Shown here: positions 25,784 through 33,260 of the stretch, piece after piece
Numbering within the stretch: position 1 is the first letter of the stretch
How the letters are laid out: each line of letters opens with the position of its first letter
DNA from: Chitinophagaceae bacterium
GTDB taxonomy: Bacteria > Bacteroidota > Bacteroidia > Chitinophagales > Chitinophagaceae
DNA length: 64,000 nt
Direction: 5' to 3'
NCBI GenBank assembly: GCA_016699815.1
Contig: CP065012.1
Coordinates: 1,674,001-1,738,000 of the forward strand
Program-made: the position numbers and the translations under genes
The notes under the pieces: generated by a model
Told to the model about the DNA's origin: nothing
Seen by the model: the letters and a program-made list of their open reading frames with translations, nothing else
Databases searched by the model: none

Positions 25784-26971
25784 ATGAACCAAAAATTTGT
25801 TGAAAGATTGGCCACGGAAATTGATGAAATAAAATCTTCGGGTTTATTTAAAACCGAGCGCATTATTGCCAGCGAGCAGGGTGCGGAAATTATGGTAAAC
25901 GGAAAAACTGTTTTAAATTTTTGTGCCAATAATTATTTGGGCCTTTCGGCTCATCCCAAAGTAATAGAAGCCGCAAAAAAATATATTGATTACCGGGGAT
26001 ATGGTTTGAGTAGCGTAAGGTTTATTTGCGGCACGCAGGATATACATAAAGAGCTGGAACAAAAAATTTCATCTTTTTTAGGTACTGAAGATAGCATACT
26101 TTATGCAGCGGCTTTTGATGCCAATGGCGGCGTTTTTGAACCTTTGTTTAATGAGCAAGATGCCATTATAAGCGATGCACTCAACCATGCATCCATAATA
26201 GATGGCGTAAGATTGTGCAAGGCACAGCGCTACCGCTATGAACATAATAATATGGCCGACCTTGAAGCAAAGTTAAAAGAGAGCAGCAGCCTGCGCAGCA
26301 GGATTATTGTAACCGATGGCTCCTTTAGCATGGATGGCACCATTGCACAATTGGATAAAATTTGCGACCTGGCAGATAAGTATGATGCCATTGTAATGAT
26401 TGATGAATGCCACTCCTCCGGTTTTTTGGGAAAAACAGGAAGAGGTACGCATGAGTACCATGGCGTAATGAACCGTATTGATATTATTACCGGCACATTG
26501 GGCAAGGCTCTTGGTGGCGCAAGCGGTGGCTTTACATCGGGCCGTAAAGAAATTATTGATATACTGCGGCAGCGCAGCAGGCCTTATTTATTTTCCAATA
26601 CGGTGGCGCCAAGTATTGTGGGCGCTTCCATTGCGGTTTTAAATATGCTCAGCAGCACTACCGAGCTTAGAGACAAGCTGGAAGGCAACACAAAATATTT
26701 TCGAAGCAAAATGACCGCTGCCGGTTTTGATATTAAACCTGGCGACCATCCCATTGTGCCCATTATGCTTTACGATGCAGTGCTTGCACAAAATTTTGCA
26801 GCTAAACTTTTGGAAGAAGGGATTTATGTAATTGGTTTCTTTTTTCCGGTGGTGGCAAAAGGGCAGGCACGCATAAGAGTGCAGCTTAGCGCCGCACACA
26901 ATCAGCAGCACCTGGATAAAGCCATTGCAGCTTTTACCAAAGTGGGCAAAGAGTTGGGCGTGTTACAATAA
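25784..26971 (+). CDS. kbl: Glycine C-acetyltransferase (2-amino-3-ketobutyrate CoA ligase)
   Basis: A 395-residue PLP enzyme of the alpha-oxoamine synthase family that interconverts 2-amino-3-ketobutyrate plus CoA and glycine plus acetyl-CoA in threonine breakdown. The segments NFCANNYLGL, SVRFICGTQDIHKELE and ISDALNHASIIDGVRLCKA follow E. coli Kbl closely. The PLP lysine is K241 in TGTLGKALGGASGG. Relatives (BioF, serine palmitoyltransferase) differ in the SVRFICGTQ and LFSNTVAPS regions. ATG 25784 gives the normal N-terminus. It converges on the next gene 16 bp away. The threonine dehydrogenase partner is not in this window. Confidence 0.92.
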   Translation: MNQKFVERLATEIDEIKSSGLFKTERIIASEQGAEIMVNGKTVLNFCANNYLGLSAHPKVIEAAKKYIDYRGYGLSSVRFICGTQDIHKELEQKISSFLGTEDSILYAAAFDANGGVFEPLFNEQDAIISDALNHASIIDGVRLCKAQRYRYEHNNMADLEAKLKESSSLRSRIIVTDGSFSMDGTIAQLDKICDLADKYDAIVMIDECHSSGFLGKTGRGTHEYHGVMNRIDIITGTLGKALGGASGGFTSGRKEIIDILRQRSRPYLFSNTVAPSIVGASIAVLNMLSSTTELRDKLEGNTKYFRSKMTAAGFDIKPGDHPIVPIMLYDAVLAQNFAAKLLEEGIYVIGFFFPVVAKGQARIRVQLSAAHNQQHLDKAIAAFTKVGKELGVLQ

Positions 26972-26987
26972 TTTCAATAAATTTTTT

Positions 26988-28370
26988 TTAGACCATTTGC
27001 AAAAGCGATTCTATGGATGGGGTATTAATATTGATATCGGCAAACTCCCTCAATACTTCATCCCTGGTGCAAAAAGAAACGCCGAGGCCGCTTTTTATGA
27101 TCATACATAAATCGTTGCGGCTGTCGCCCACGGCAACAATATTTTTTAAATCTACATGGTATTTTTCTGCAACCGAAAGCATGGCATTGGTTTTACAAAA
27201 ATTGTGGTTGCAAATACTTTTTTCGTTGCGAAAGAAAAAAGATGGCAGGTGCATTTCGCCATTGCAAATGCCATTGCTCATTTGCAGTTCATTGGCCAAT
27301 GAAAAATCGGCGCCAATTTTTAATTTTATGTGTTCGGTTATTAAAGTATAACTATCGCTAATGATGCCCACAATAAACCCCCGCTGCTTAAGCTCTTTTA
27401 CTACCTGCTCAATATTGTTTACCAGCGCCATACTGTCGGCAATATCTATCAGTTCTTTATAAGATTTGCCCTGGAGCAGTTTGGCAATGGACTTGGTAAG
27501 GGCAATGCCATCGTTTTCAAATTCTTTTCTTAACTGCAACAGCTCTTTATCAAAGCCAAAATGTTCGGCGGCTTTGTGTATAAACCTGCCCTGCAAAAGG
27601 GTGTCATCCATATCTAAAATGAGCATTTTTTGCAGGTGTTGTATGCTTGTTTTTACGGAGTAGCTCAGTTGCTCGGTAATAAGGCCAAAGTCGCTTAAAT
27701 CATCAAGGTTTAAGGAGCGCTTATAGTCTATGGCTTTTTTTAAAATGGCGGCGCTTACCTCTTTGCTCATTTTGCCAATTTGGTTCAAAGGGCGGCTCCG
27801 GTTTTCGAGGTGGCCTATATTTACCTGTTTTATCCTTGCACCTTTGCTGTACAAATCAATAAGTATGGAAACATCTACGCCATAATCGTTGGGTATGAGC
27901 AGGTCTTTTAAAATAGATTTTTTGCCGGCAATCATTCCGCTTAAGGGCTGGTCAAAGCCGGTAAGCTCAGGAAAAAAAATACTCAATAAAGGTTTGGCAA
28001 CAAGCTCCGTTACCCTGCCGGCATTACGGGTAAAACTCGATTTTACAAAATCACATTCATCGTTAATGATGGGTGCAATTAATAGTTCCATCATGTTTTT
28101 GGGATAGGGATGTATATCGCCGTCAATAAACAGCAGTATTTCATTTTTGGCCAGCAGTATGCCTTCCCTCATAGATGCGCCCTTGCCCAGCCTGCTGCTG
28201 GCAAATACTTTGGCGCCGGCTTTTTTGGCAAGCACAACTGTATCGTCCACCGATTTATCATCTATTACCAATACTTCGGTAACCTTATCGCATAAAAAGG
28301 CACACTGTACTACAGCAGCAATGGTTTCCTGCTCATTTAATGTGGGGATTATTACTGATACCATAATCAT
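26988..28370 (-). CDS. Bifunctional glucosyl-3-phosphoglycerate synthase-like glycosyltransferase / HAD phosphatase
   Basis: A 460-residue two-domain protein. Residues 1-240 are a GT-A glycosyltransferase: SVIIPTLNEQET, a GKGASMREG loop and a DGD metal site at 83-85. The stretch NAGRVTELVAKPLLS (116-130), QPLSGMIAGK (141-150), YGVDVSILID and RPLNQIGKMSKEV (193-205) matches glucosyl-3-phosphoglycerate synthase (GpgS, GT81) of mycobacteria over a long region. Residues 249-460 are a SerB-like HAD phosphatase: ILDMDDTLL (Asp253, Asp255), GIISDS (335-340) and VGDSRND (414-420). Together they could make glucosyl-3-phosphoglycerate and dephosphorylate it to glucosylglycerate, a compatible solute. 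The start is ATG 28370 or ATG 28364. Product identity is inference. Confidence 0.8.
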   Translation of the reverse strand: MIMVSVIIPTLNEQETIAAVVQCAFLCDKVTEVLVIDDKSVDDTVVLAKKAGAKVFASSRLGKGASMREGILLAKNEILLFIDGDIHPYPKNMMELLIAPIINDECDFVKSSFTRNAGRVTELVAKPLLSIFFPELTGFDQPLSGMIAGKKSILKDLLIPNDYGVDVSILIDLYSKGARIKQVNIGHLENRSRPLNQIGKMSKEVSAAILKKAIDYKRSLNLDDLSDFGLITEQLSYSVKTSIQHLQKMLILDMDDTLLQGRFIHKAAEHFGFDKELLQLRKEFENDGIALTKSIAKLLQGKSYKELIDIADSMALVNNIEQVVKELKQRGFIVGIISDSYTLITEHIKLKIGADFSLANELQMSNGICNGEMHLPSFFFRNEKSICNHNFCKTNAMLSVAEKYHVDLKNIVAVGDSRNDLCMIIKSGLGVSFCTRDEVLREFADININTPSIESLLQMV

Positions 28371-28780
28371 TAAAATTTTTCACTACAAAAAAGTAGCCGG
28401 TTAAACAATGGTTCAAAACAAAAAAAGGGTATTTCAAAAAAAATTAAGTAAAAGCAGGTAATGGCAGGCTATCTAAGATACAAAATTTATGGGAAATGGA
28501 TTTTTATAATTGCAGAAAAAAAATTTTGCTATTTAAAAAATTGTTTCGACAAGGTCGAAACATTTTTTCTTTTAAATAGTACTGCTATGAAAAATTTAAT
28601 CAGGCCCTCATTGATTCCCATATACTTCTTAGGGTATTATGAAAAAGCAATAAGGGAGGCTATTAGTATTACTTAGCGCTGCTGCAGTTCTATGCAGGCT
28701 GTAAAGCGTATAGTTGGTGGAAATGCCAGGGTTCTTCCACAAAAGGTGACAAGAATTTTATAACTTTAAAATTGAATAAA
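28371..28780. other. Non-coding stretch with palindrome and two small hairpins
   Basis: About 410 bp without a convincing gene. It holds the long palindrome at 28529-28579 and two short stems: CTGCA/TGCAG at 28682-28697 and GTGGAA/TTCCAC at 28717-28740. These stems lie in what would be the leader of the small lipoprotein starting at 28781. A 30-codon ORF at 28587-28676 has no recognisable features. The rest is A-rich sequence in front of the divergent glycosyltransferase gene. Confidence 0.5.
28529..28579. repeat. 51-bp imperfect palindrome with terminator-like core
   Basis: Outer arms CTATTTAAAA and TTTTAAATAG are perfectly complementary. The inner arms TGTTTCGAC and GTCGAAACA form a perfect 9-bp stem with loop AAG (28542-28562), followed on the + strand by TTTTTTC. 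Short A/T bulges separate the two stems. The core with its T-tract could act as an intrinsic terminator on the + strand; the extended symmetry also fits a palindromic repeat element. Confidence 0.6.
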
Positions 28781-28939
28781 ATGAAAATTTCAAAACCCCA
28801 AAATTTTAATTGCTGGTCAATTGCATTATTTGCACTGACTATTATTTTTACTAGCTGTCAAAAACAAGAAATACTAAACGAACCCAGCCCTAACTTACAA
28901 AGCTCAAATATAGCAGGCCGTGAGGGAGAATACCGCTGA
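28781..28939 (+). CDS. Small lipoprotein (52 aa)
   Basis: A 52-codon reading frame from ATG 28781 to TGA 28937-28939. The product has a polar start, a hydrophobic stretch WSIALFALTIIFTS and a cysteine (TSCQKQE, Cys26) in lipobox position, so the mature lipopeptide would be only 27 residues, ending REGEYR. No family is recognised. It is preceded by a leader with two hairpins and followed by the bidirectional-looking hairpin at 29000-29025. It could be a genuine small envelope peptide or the remnant of a longer lipoprotein gene. Confidence 0.5.
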   Translation: MKISKPQNFNCWSIALFALTIIFTSCQKQEILNEPSPNLQSSNIAGREGEYR

Positions 28940-28999
28940 CTTGTCAAACACAACCACACACAGGTTTTTTGTTTTATTTGGGCAAAGAAAATTAACCAA

Positions 29000-29025
29000 A
29001 AAATTCCGGGCTATCCCGGCATTTT
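29000..29025 (-). terminator. Intrinsic terminator of the trigger factor gene
   Basis: Read on the - strand, AAAATGCCGGG pairs with CCCGGAATTTT around ATAG with one mismatch, and T residues follow. It begins 17 bp after the tig stop codon. On the + strand the hairpin is followed by CTTTT, so it could also stop transcription of the small lipoprotein gene. Confidence 0.65.
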
Positions 29026-29042
29026 CTTTTGAAAATTTTTTT

Positions 29043-30410
29043 TTAGTGTTGGTGGTTGTGCTGTATTGCTGTTAATTCTTCGGCGCTTACTATTTTTTCT
29101 ACCGGGCTTATTTTAGATTCCAGCAATTCAAAAACTTTGTTGCTGGTAATTCTGCGGTAACTGGCCTCTACCTGTTTTTCATCTTTCATCATACGGTCAA
29201 TATAGCTGTCGAGCCAGCCCATATCGTTGTTCATATTCATTTGGCCAAAATAGCGCATCACTTCTTCCCTCATACTTTCTTTAATTTCTTCGGGTGTTGC
29301 TTCCAGTTTGTTATCCTGCGTAAGTTTATCGCTTATTAAGGTCCATTTTAACTGGTTGCTAAAGTTGGGCCATTCTGTTTCGGCCTGCTCTGCGGTTTTG
29401 GGCTGCTCGTTATTGGTTTGCATCCAGCGCTTTAAAAAATTTGCAGGGAACTCAATTGTAGTTTCCTCTACCAGGTAATGATAAAGCTGGTCGTAAAATT
29501 GTGTGCGGCCCTGGTTGCTCCAGTATTGCTGTATTTCTTCTTTAATGGTATTGCGAAAATCTGCTTCGGTTTTTAAAATTTTGCCCGGGTATATTTCGTT
29601 AAAAAACGCTTCGTTCAACTCCCGTTTTTCTACAAGGCCAATTTTTACAATGCTTGCTTTAAAATATTTTTTTGCAGCAAGGGTATCGTTTTTTTCAAAA
29701 CCTAAATCCTGCAGCATCATGTGCAGCTTATCGGTTTCAAAGGCTTTGCTGAGTTGAAAAACAATGCTATCCTCTTTCTTTTTGCCCATCAGGCTTTTTT
29801 GCAATGCTGCAGAAAAATATTTGAGCAGCACGGAATTTTCTTTGCTTATTCCGCCTTCTATTACATCGCCTGCTTCGGTACATTCGGCAAATAAAATATT
29901 GATTACATTTTCCGGATTATCAATAATTTCAGGCTCGGTCATGTTGCCGCCTTTAATTTGCAGTCGGTTTACTTCTTCATCTACCATATCGGCCGTGGCT
30001 TCCACTTTGTAATTAGTAAATTTTCCTTTGCTTAAATCGGCAATTTCAAAAGCCGGTTTTAACCCTATTTCAAAATCAAATGAATAATCGGCCGGGTTGT
30101 TCATATCAAAAGCATCAATACTATTGACCAATGGCAAGGGCTGTGCAAAAATATCGGGCTGCTCAGCAGTGAGCCATTTGTGTAATTCGGCTTCGGCGCT
30201 GCGGATTACTTCTTCGGTAAAAATTCCCGTACCATACATTTTTTTAATCATGCCGGCCGGCACCATGCCTTTTCTAAAGCCTGGTATATTGGCCGTTTTG
30301 CCATATTGCTTTAATTTTTTTTCAAAAGAAGGCAAATAATCATCCTTACTTATTTTAACGGTAAGTTTGTCGTTGAGCAAACCCAAATTTTCTCTTACTA
30401 CTGTTGCCAT
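29043..30410 (-). CDS. tig: Trigger factor (ribosome-associated chaperone)
   Basis: A 455-residue chaperone that meets nascent chains at the ribosome exit and has peptidyl-prolyl isomerase architecture. The N-terminal ribosome-binding domain carries GFRKGMVPAGMIKKMYG (the G-F-R-x-G-K-x-P signature in slightly altered form). The PPIase-position domain (about 150-250) is divergent, and the C-terminal arm is helical, rich in Glu/Lys, ending QHNHQH. Divergence in the central domain is usual for Bacteroidota. It is a single-gene unit between a terminator and tRNA-Leu. Confidence 0.9.
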   Translation of the reverse strand: MATVVRENLGLLNDKLTVKISKDDYLPSFEKKLKQYGKTANIPGFRKGMVPAGMIKKMYGTGIFTEEVIRSAEAELHKWLTAEQPDIFAQPLPLVNSIDAFDMNNPADYSFDFEIGLKPAFEIADLSKGKFTNYKVEATADMVDEEVNRLQIKGGNMTEPEIIDNPENVINILFAECTEAGDVIEGGISKENSVLLKYFSAALQKSLMGKKKEDSIVFQLSKAFETDKLHMMLQDLGFEKNDTLAAKKYFKASIVKIGLVEKRELNEAFFNEIYPGKILKTEADFRNTIKEEIQQYWSNQGRTQFYDQLYHYLVEETTIEFPANFLKRWMQTNNEQPKTAEQAETEWPNFSNQLKWTLISDKLTQDNKLEATPEEIKESMREEVMRYFGQMNMNNDMGWLDSYIDRMMKDEKQVEASYRRITSNKVFELLESKISPVEKIVSAEELTAIQHNHQH

Positions 30411-30519
30411 AACTTGTAAAATTCTAAAATTTTAAAAAAAATAAAAAAAGTTGACCCGTTTTTGGTTGATTCTCCGGTTTCTGTAAATCAACTTTGCAAC
30501 CTGTCAACTCTTAAAAATG

Positions 30520-30601
30520 TGCGGATGATAGGGGTCGAACCTACATGGATTGCTCCGCCAGATCCTAAGTCTGGTGCGTCTGCCAATTTCGCCACATCCG
30601 C
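30520..30601 (-). tRNA. tRNA-Leu (anticodon UAG)
   Basis: An 82-nt tRNA on the - strand. The acceptor stem GCGGATG pairs with CATCCGC with discriminator A; CCA is not encoded. The anticodon stem CCAGA/TCTGG encloses the loop CTTAGGA, giving anticodon TAG (plus-strand positions 30565-30567), which reads CUA and other CUN codons. The extra arm is long as expected for a class-II leucine tRNA, and the T-arm has GGTTCGACCCC. It sits in the 332-bp gap between tig and the rel gene; the rest of that gap holds nothing recognisable. Confidence 0.95.
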
Positions 30602-30742
30602 AAATGGGCTGCAAAATTAGGGGTTTCGGCCAATAATTCGCTAATAAAATGAGTTAATTTGATGAAAAATATGGCTTCACTGTATTTTAATATTGAATTT
30701 GATTTTGAGCAAGTATATTTTTAAAGTAAATTCGTAAGAATC

Positions 30743-32974
30743 ATGGAAGTTACCGCCAAAATAGCGCCTTATACCCTCAACGAAGAAGAGGAAAAAAAAG
30801 AAATTCTCCGGGAGTACAAGGCATTGCTACGGGTTTTAAAAGCCAAGCTAAAACCCGGCGATAAAGTATTGCTGCGCCGGGCTTTTGAAATGGCTGCCGA
30901 AGCCCATAAAACCATGAGGCGTAAAAGCGGCGAGCCTTACATTCTTCATCCCTTGGCCGTGGCAAAAATTTGTGTGGAAGAAATTGGCCTGGGCATTCGC
31001 AGTACCATTTGCGCTTTATTGCACGATACCGTAGAAGATACCGATATTACCCTGGAAGATGTAAAAAGAGAATTTGGAATTGAAATTGCAAAAATTGTAG
31101 ATGGCCTCACCAAAATTTCTACTGTTATGGATGCCAACAGCAGCCAGCAGGCAGAAAATTTTAAAAAAATACTTTTAACGCTTACCGATGACCCAAGGGT
31201 AATTTTAATAAAACTTGCCGACAGGTTGCACAACATGCGTACTCTGGATAGCATGAAAACCGAAAAGCAATTAAAAGTTTCGTCCGAAACCATTTACGTA
31301 TACGCTCCGCTTGCTCATCGCATGGGTTTGTACAATATTAAAACCGAGTTAGAAGATTTGGCCATGAAATATCTTGAGCCGGACAGCTTTCGGTTTATTG
31401 CCAAAAAATTACAAGATACCAAAAGAGAACGCACCCGCTACATCAACGATTTTATTCGCCCTTTAAAAGCCAAGCTGGAAAAAACAGGTTTAAATTTTGA
31501 AATCTACGGCAGGCCCAAAAGCATACACTCCATTTGGAACAAAATAAAAAAGAAAGGCGTTGCCTTTGAAGAAGTGTATGATTTATTTGCCATACGCATT
31601 ATTGTAGATAGCACACCAGAAAAAGAAAAAGAAGAGTGCTGGAAAGTGTACAGCGTTATTACCGACGCCTACAACCCAAGCCCCGAAAGGCTTAGGGATT
31701 GGCTCAGCAACCCCAAGAGCAATGGTTACGAAGCCTTACATACAACCGTAATGGGCCCGCAGGGAAAATGGGTAGAAGTGCAAATACGCACCAAACGCAT
31801 GAACGAAATTGCCGAAAAAGGCCTGGCAGCACACTGGAAATACAAAGAAGGCACATCAGACGAAAACCGCTTCGACAAATGGTTTGGACAAATAAGGGAA
31901 GCGCTATCCAATGAAGAAGACAGCTCCTTCGATTTTTTGCAGGATTTTAAAAGCTCCTTTCTTACCGAAGAAATTTATGTTTATACACCCAAAGGCGATG
32001 TAAAAATGTTGCCCGTTGGTGCATCTGCACTGGACTTTGCCTTTAGCGTACACACTGCCGTGGGCAGCCGTTGTATTGGTGCAAAGGTAAACCATAAACT
32101 GGTGCCTATAAGTTATAAACTACGCAGTGGCGACCAGATAGAAATTATTACCAGCGCTAAGCAAAAGCCCAACTCGGAATGGCTGAACCTGGTGGTAACC
32201 AGCAAAGCCAAAACAAAAATTAAAGATTCTTTAAAAGAAGAAAAAAGAAAAATTGCCGAAGATGGCAAGGCTTTTTTACAGCGTAAGCTGGAAGCTATTG
32301 GCGCAGCAATGAACGCACAAAATTTTGATGAGCTTTGCATGTTTTATAAAGTAAACAGTTCGCTGGATTTAATGTATGATATTGCCATAAAAAAAATTGA
32401 TTTAAAAGAGCTCAAAAGTTTTACCATACATGGCGATAAACTGGTACCTCCAAAACCGGTTGCGCCTAAAGAAGAAAAGCCGGAGTACGAGCCCAATAAA
32501 ATTAACCCCAAAAAAGATACCGAACTTATTATTTTTGGCGAAAGCAGCGACCGCATAGTTTATTCCCTGGCCAATTGCTGCAAGCCCATTCCCGGCGATG
32601 ATGTGTTTGGCTTTATAAGCACCGGCGAAGGCCTGAAAATACACCGTACCAATTGCCCCAATGCAGCAAGGCTTATGGCCAATTACGGCCACAGGGTGGT
32701 TAAAACCAAGTGGGCAAAAAATAAAGAAATATCCTTCCTCACTGGTTTAAAAATTGTAGGGCTTGATGATGTAGGCGTAATTCATAAAATTACCAACCTC
32801 ATAAGTGGCGAAATGAAATTTAATATTTCTGCCATGACTATTGAAGCCAACGACGGTATTTTTGAAGGCAACCTGAAAATTTATGTGCATGATAAAGAAG
32901 AGCTGGACCTGCTGGTGGAAAGGATACATGCACTACCCGGCATAGAAAGTGTGGATCGCTACGATGCAGAGTAA
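30743..32974 (+). CDS. rel: Bifunctional (p)ppGpp synthetase/hydrolase (RelA/SpoT homologue)
   Basis: A 743-residue stringent-response enzyme. The hydrolase domain has the HD motif ALLHDTVEDT (His94-Asp95) and HPLAVAKI, so hydrolysis is expected. The synthetase domain contains YGRPKSIHSIWNK and YEALHTTV. The TGS domain begins IYVYTPKGDVKMLP (about 411), a Cys/His element SLANCCKPIPGDD with HRTNCPNA follows, and an ACT domain ends the chain. All regulatory parts are present, so it should be both synthetase and hydrolase. A 57-residue gene follows 64 bp later on the same strand. Confidence 0.95.
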   Translation: MEVTAKIAPYTLNEEEEKKEILREYKALLRVLKAKLKPGDKVLLRRAFEMAAEAHKTMRRKSGEPYILHPLAVAKICVEEIGLGIRSTICALLHDTVEDTDITLEDVKREFGIEIAKIVDGLTKISTVMDANSSQQAENFKKILLTLTDDPRVILIKLADRLHNMRTLDSMKTEKQLKVSSETIYVYAPLAHRMGLYNIKTELEDLAMKYLEPDSFRFIAKKLQDTKRERTRYINDFIRPLKAKLEKTGLNFEIYGRPKSIHSIWNKIKKKGVAFEEVYDLFAIRIIVDSTPEKEKEECWKVYSVITDAYNPSPERLRDWLSNPKSNGYEALHTTVMGPQGKWVEVQIRTKRMNEIAEKGLAAHWKYKEGTSDENRFDKWFGQIREALSNEEDSSFDFLQDFKSSFLTEEIYVYTPKGDVKMLPVGASALDFAFSVHTAVGSRCIGAKVNHKLVPISYKLRSGDQIEIITSAKQKPNSEWLNLVVTSKAKTKIKDSLKEEKRKIAEDGKAFLQRKLEAIGAAMNAQNFDELCMFYKVNSSLDLMYDIAIKKIDLKELKSFTIHGDKLVPPKPVAPKEEKPEYEPNKINPKKDTELIIFGESSDRIVYSLANCCKPIPGDDVFGFISTGEGLKIHRTNCPNAARLMANYGHRVVKTKWAKNKEISFLTGLKIVGLDDVGVIHKITNLISGEMKFNISAMTIEANDGIFEGNLKIYVHDKEELDLLVERIHALPGIESVDRYDAE

Positions 32975-33038
32975 TTTTTACGATACTGCTTTTAAATTCA
33001 GAAATTATTTTGATACAACGCTAAACGCTTATTTTTTT

Positions 33039-33212
33039 ATGAAAGAACTTATAGACAGGATAATGGCCAATGCTCAAATTACCGGGCCGCAGGCCGAAAA
33101 AGCGCTGGAAACCGTAAAAGATTTTGTGAAAGAAAAATTTCCCATGATGGCTGGCGCTGTAGATAATTTATTTGATCAGGCGGCAAAAAAGGAAGATGAT
33201 TTTATGGAATAA
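33039..33212 (+). CDS. Small helical hypothetical protein (57 aa)
   Basis: From ATG 33039 the product is 57 residues. It is almost entirely amphipathic helix: an N-terminal MKELIDRIMANAQ, a hinge TGPQAEK, and FVKEKFPMMAGAVDNLFDQAA, ending in acidic EDDFME. It resembles the short proteins often found in Bacteroidota with a helical core similar to DUF2267-type fragments, but no function is known to me. The upstream in-frame extension to 32949 overlaps the rel gene and looks untranslated. The strong hairpin directly after its stop supports it being a real gene. Confidence 0.7.
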   Translation: MKELIDRIMANAQITGPQAEKALETVKDFVKEKFPMMAGAVDNLFDQAAKKEDDFME

Positions 33213-33214
33213 AA

Positions 33215-33241
33215 AAAGGCAACCTTATTTCGGTTGCCTTT
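33215..33241. terminator. Bidirectional terminator between the small gene and the M43 protease
   Basis: A perfect 10-bp stem AAAGGCAACC/GGTTGCCTTT with a 7-base loop, with A residues on one side and T on the other. It serves both convergent genes. Confidence 0.8.
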
Positions 33242-33260
33242 AAGATATTTTCATTTACGC

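Noticed and set aside
25784..26971. Assignment as BioF (KAPA synthase) or serine palmitoyltransferase
   Set aside because: The SVRFICGTQDIHKELE and LNHASIIDGVRLCKA segments match Kbl specifically, and no biotin or sphingolipid genes are adjacent.
28587..28676. A 30-codon open frame after the palindrome
   Set aside because: Too short, no signal peptide or conserved motif, and it starts beyond a terminator-like hairpin.
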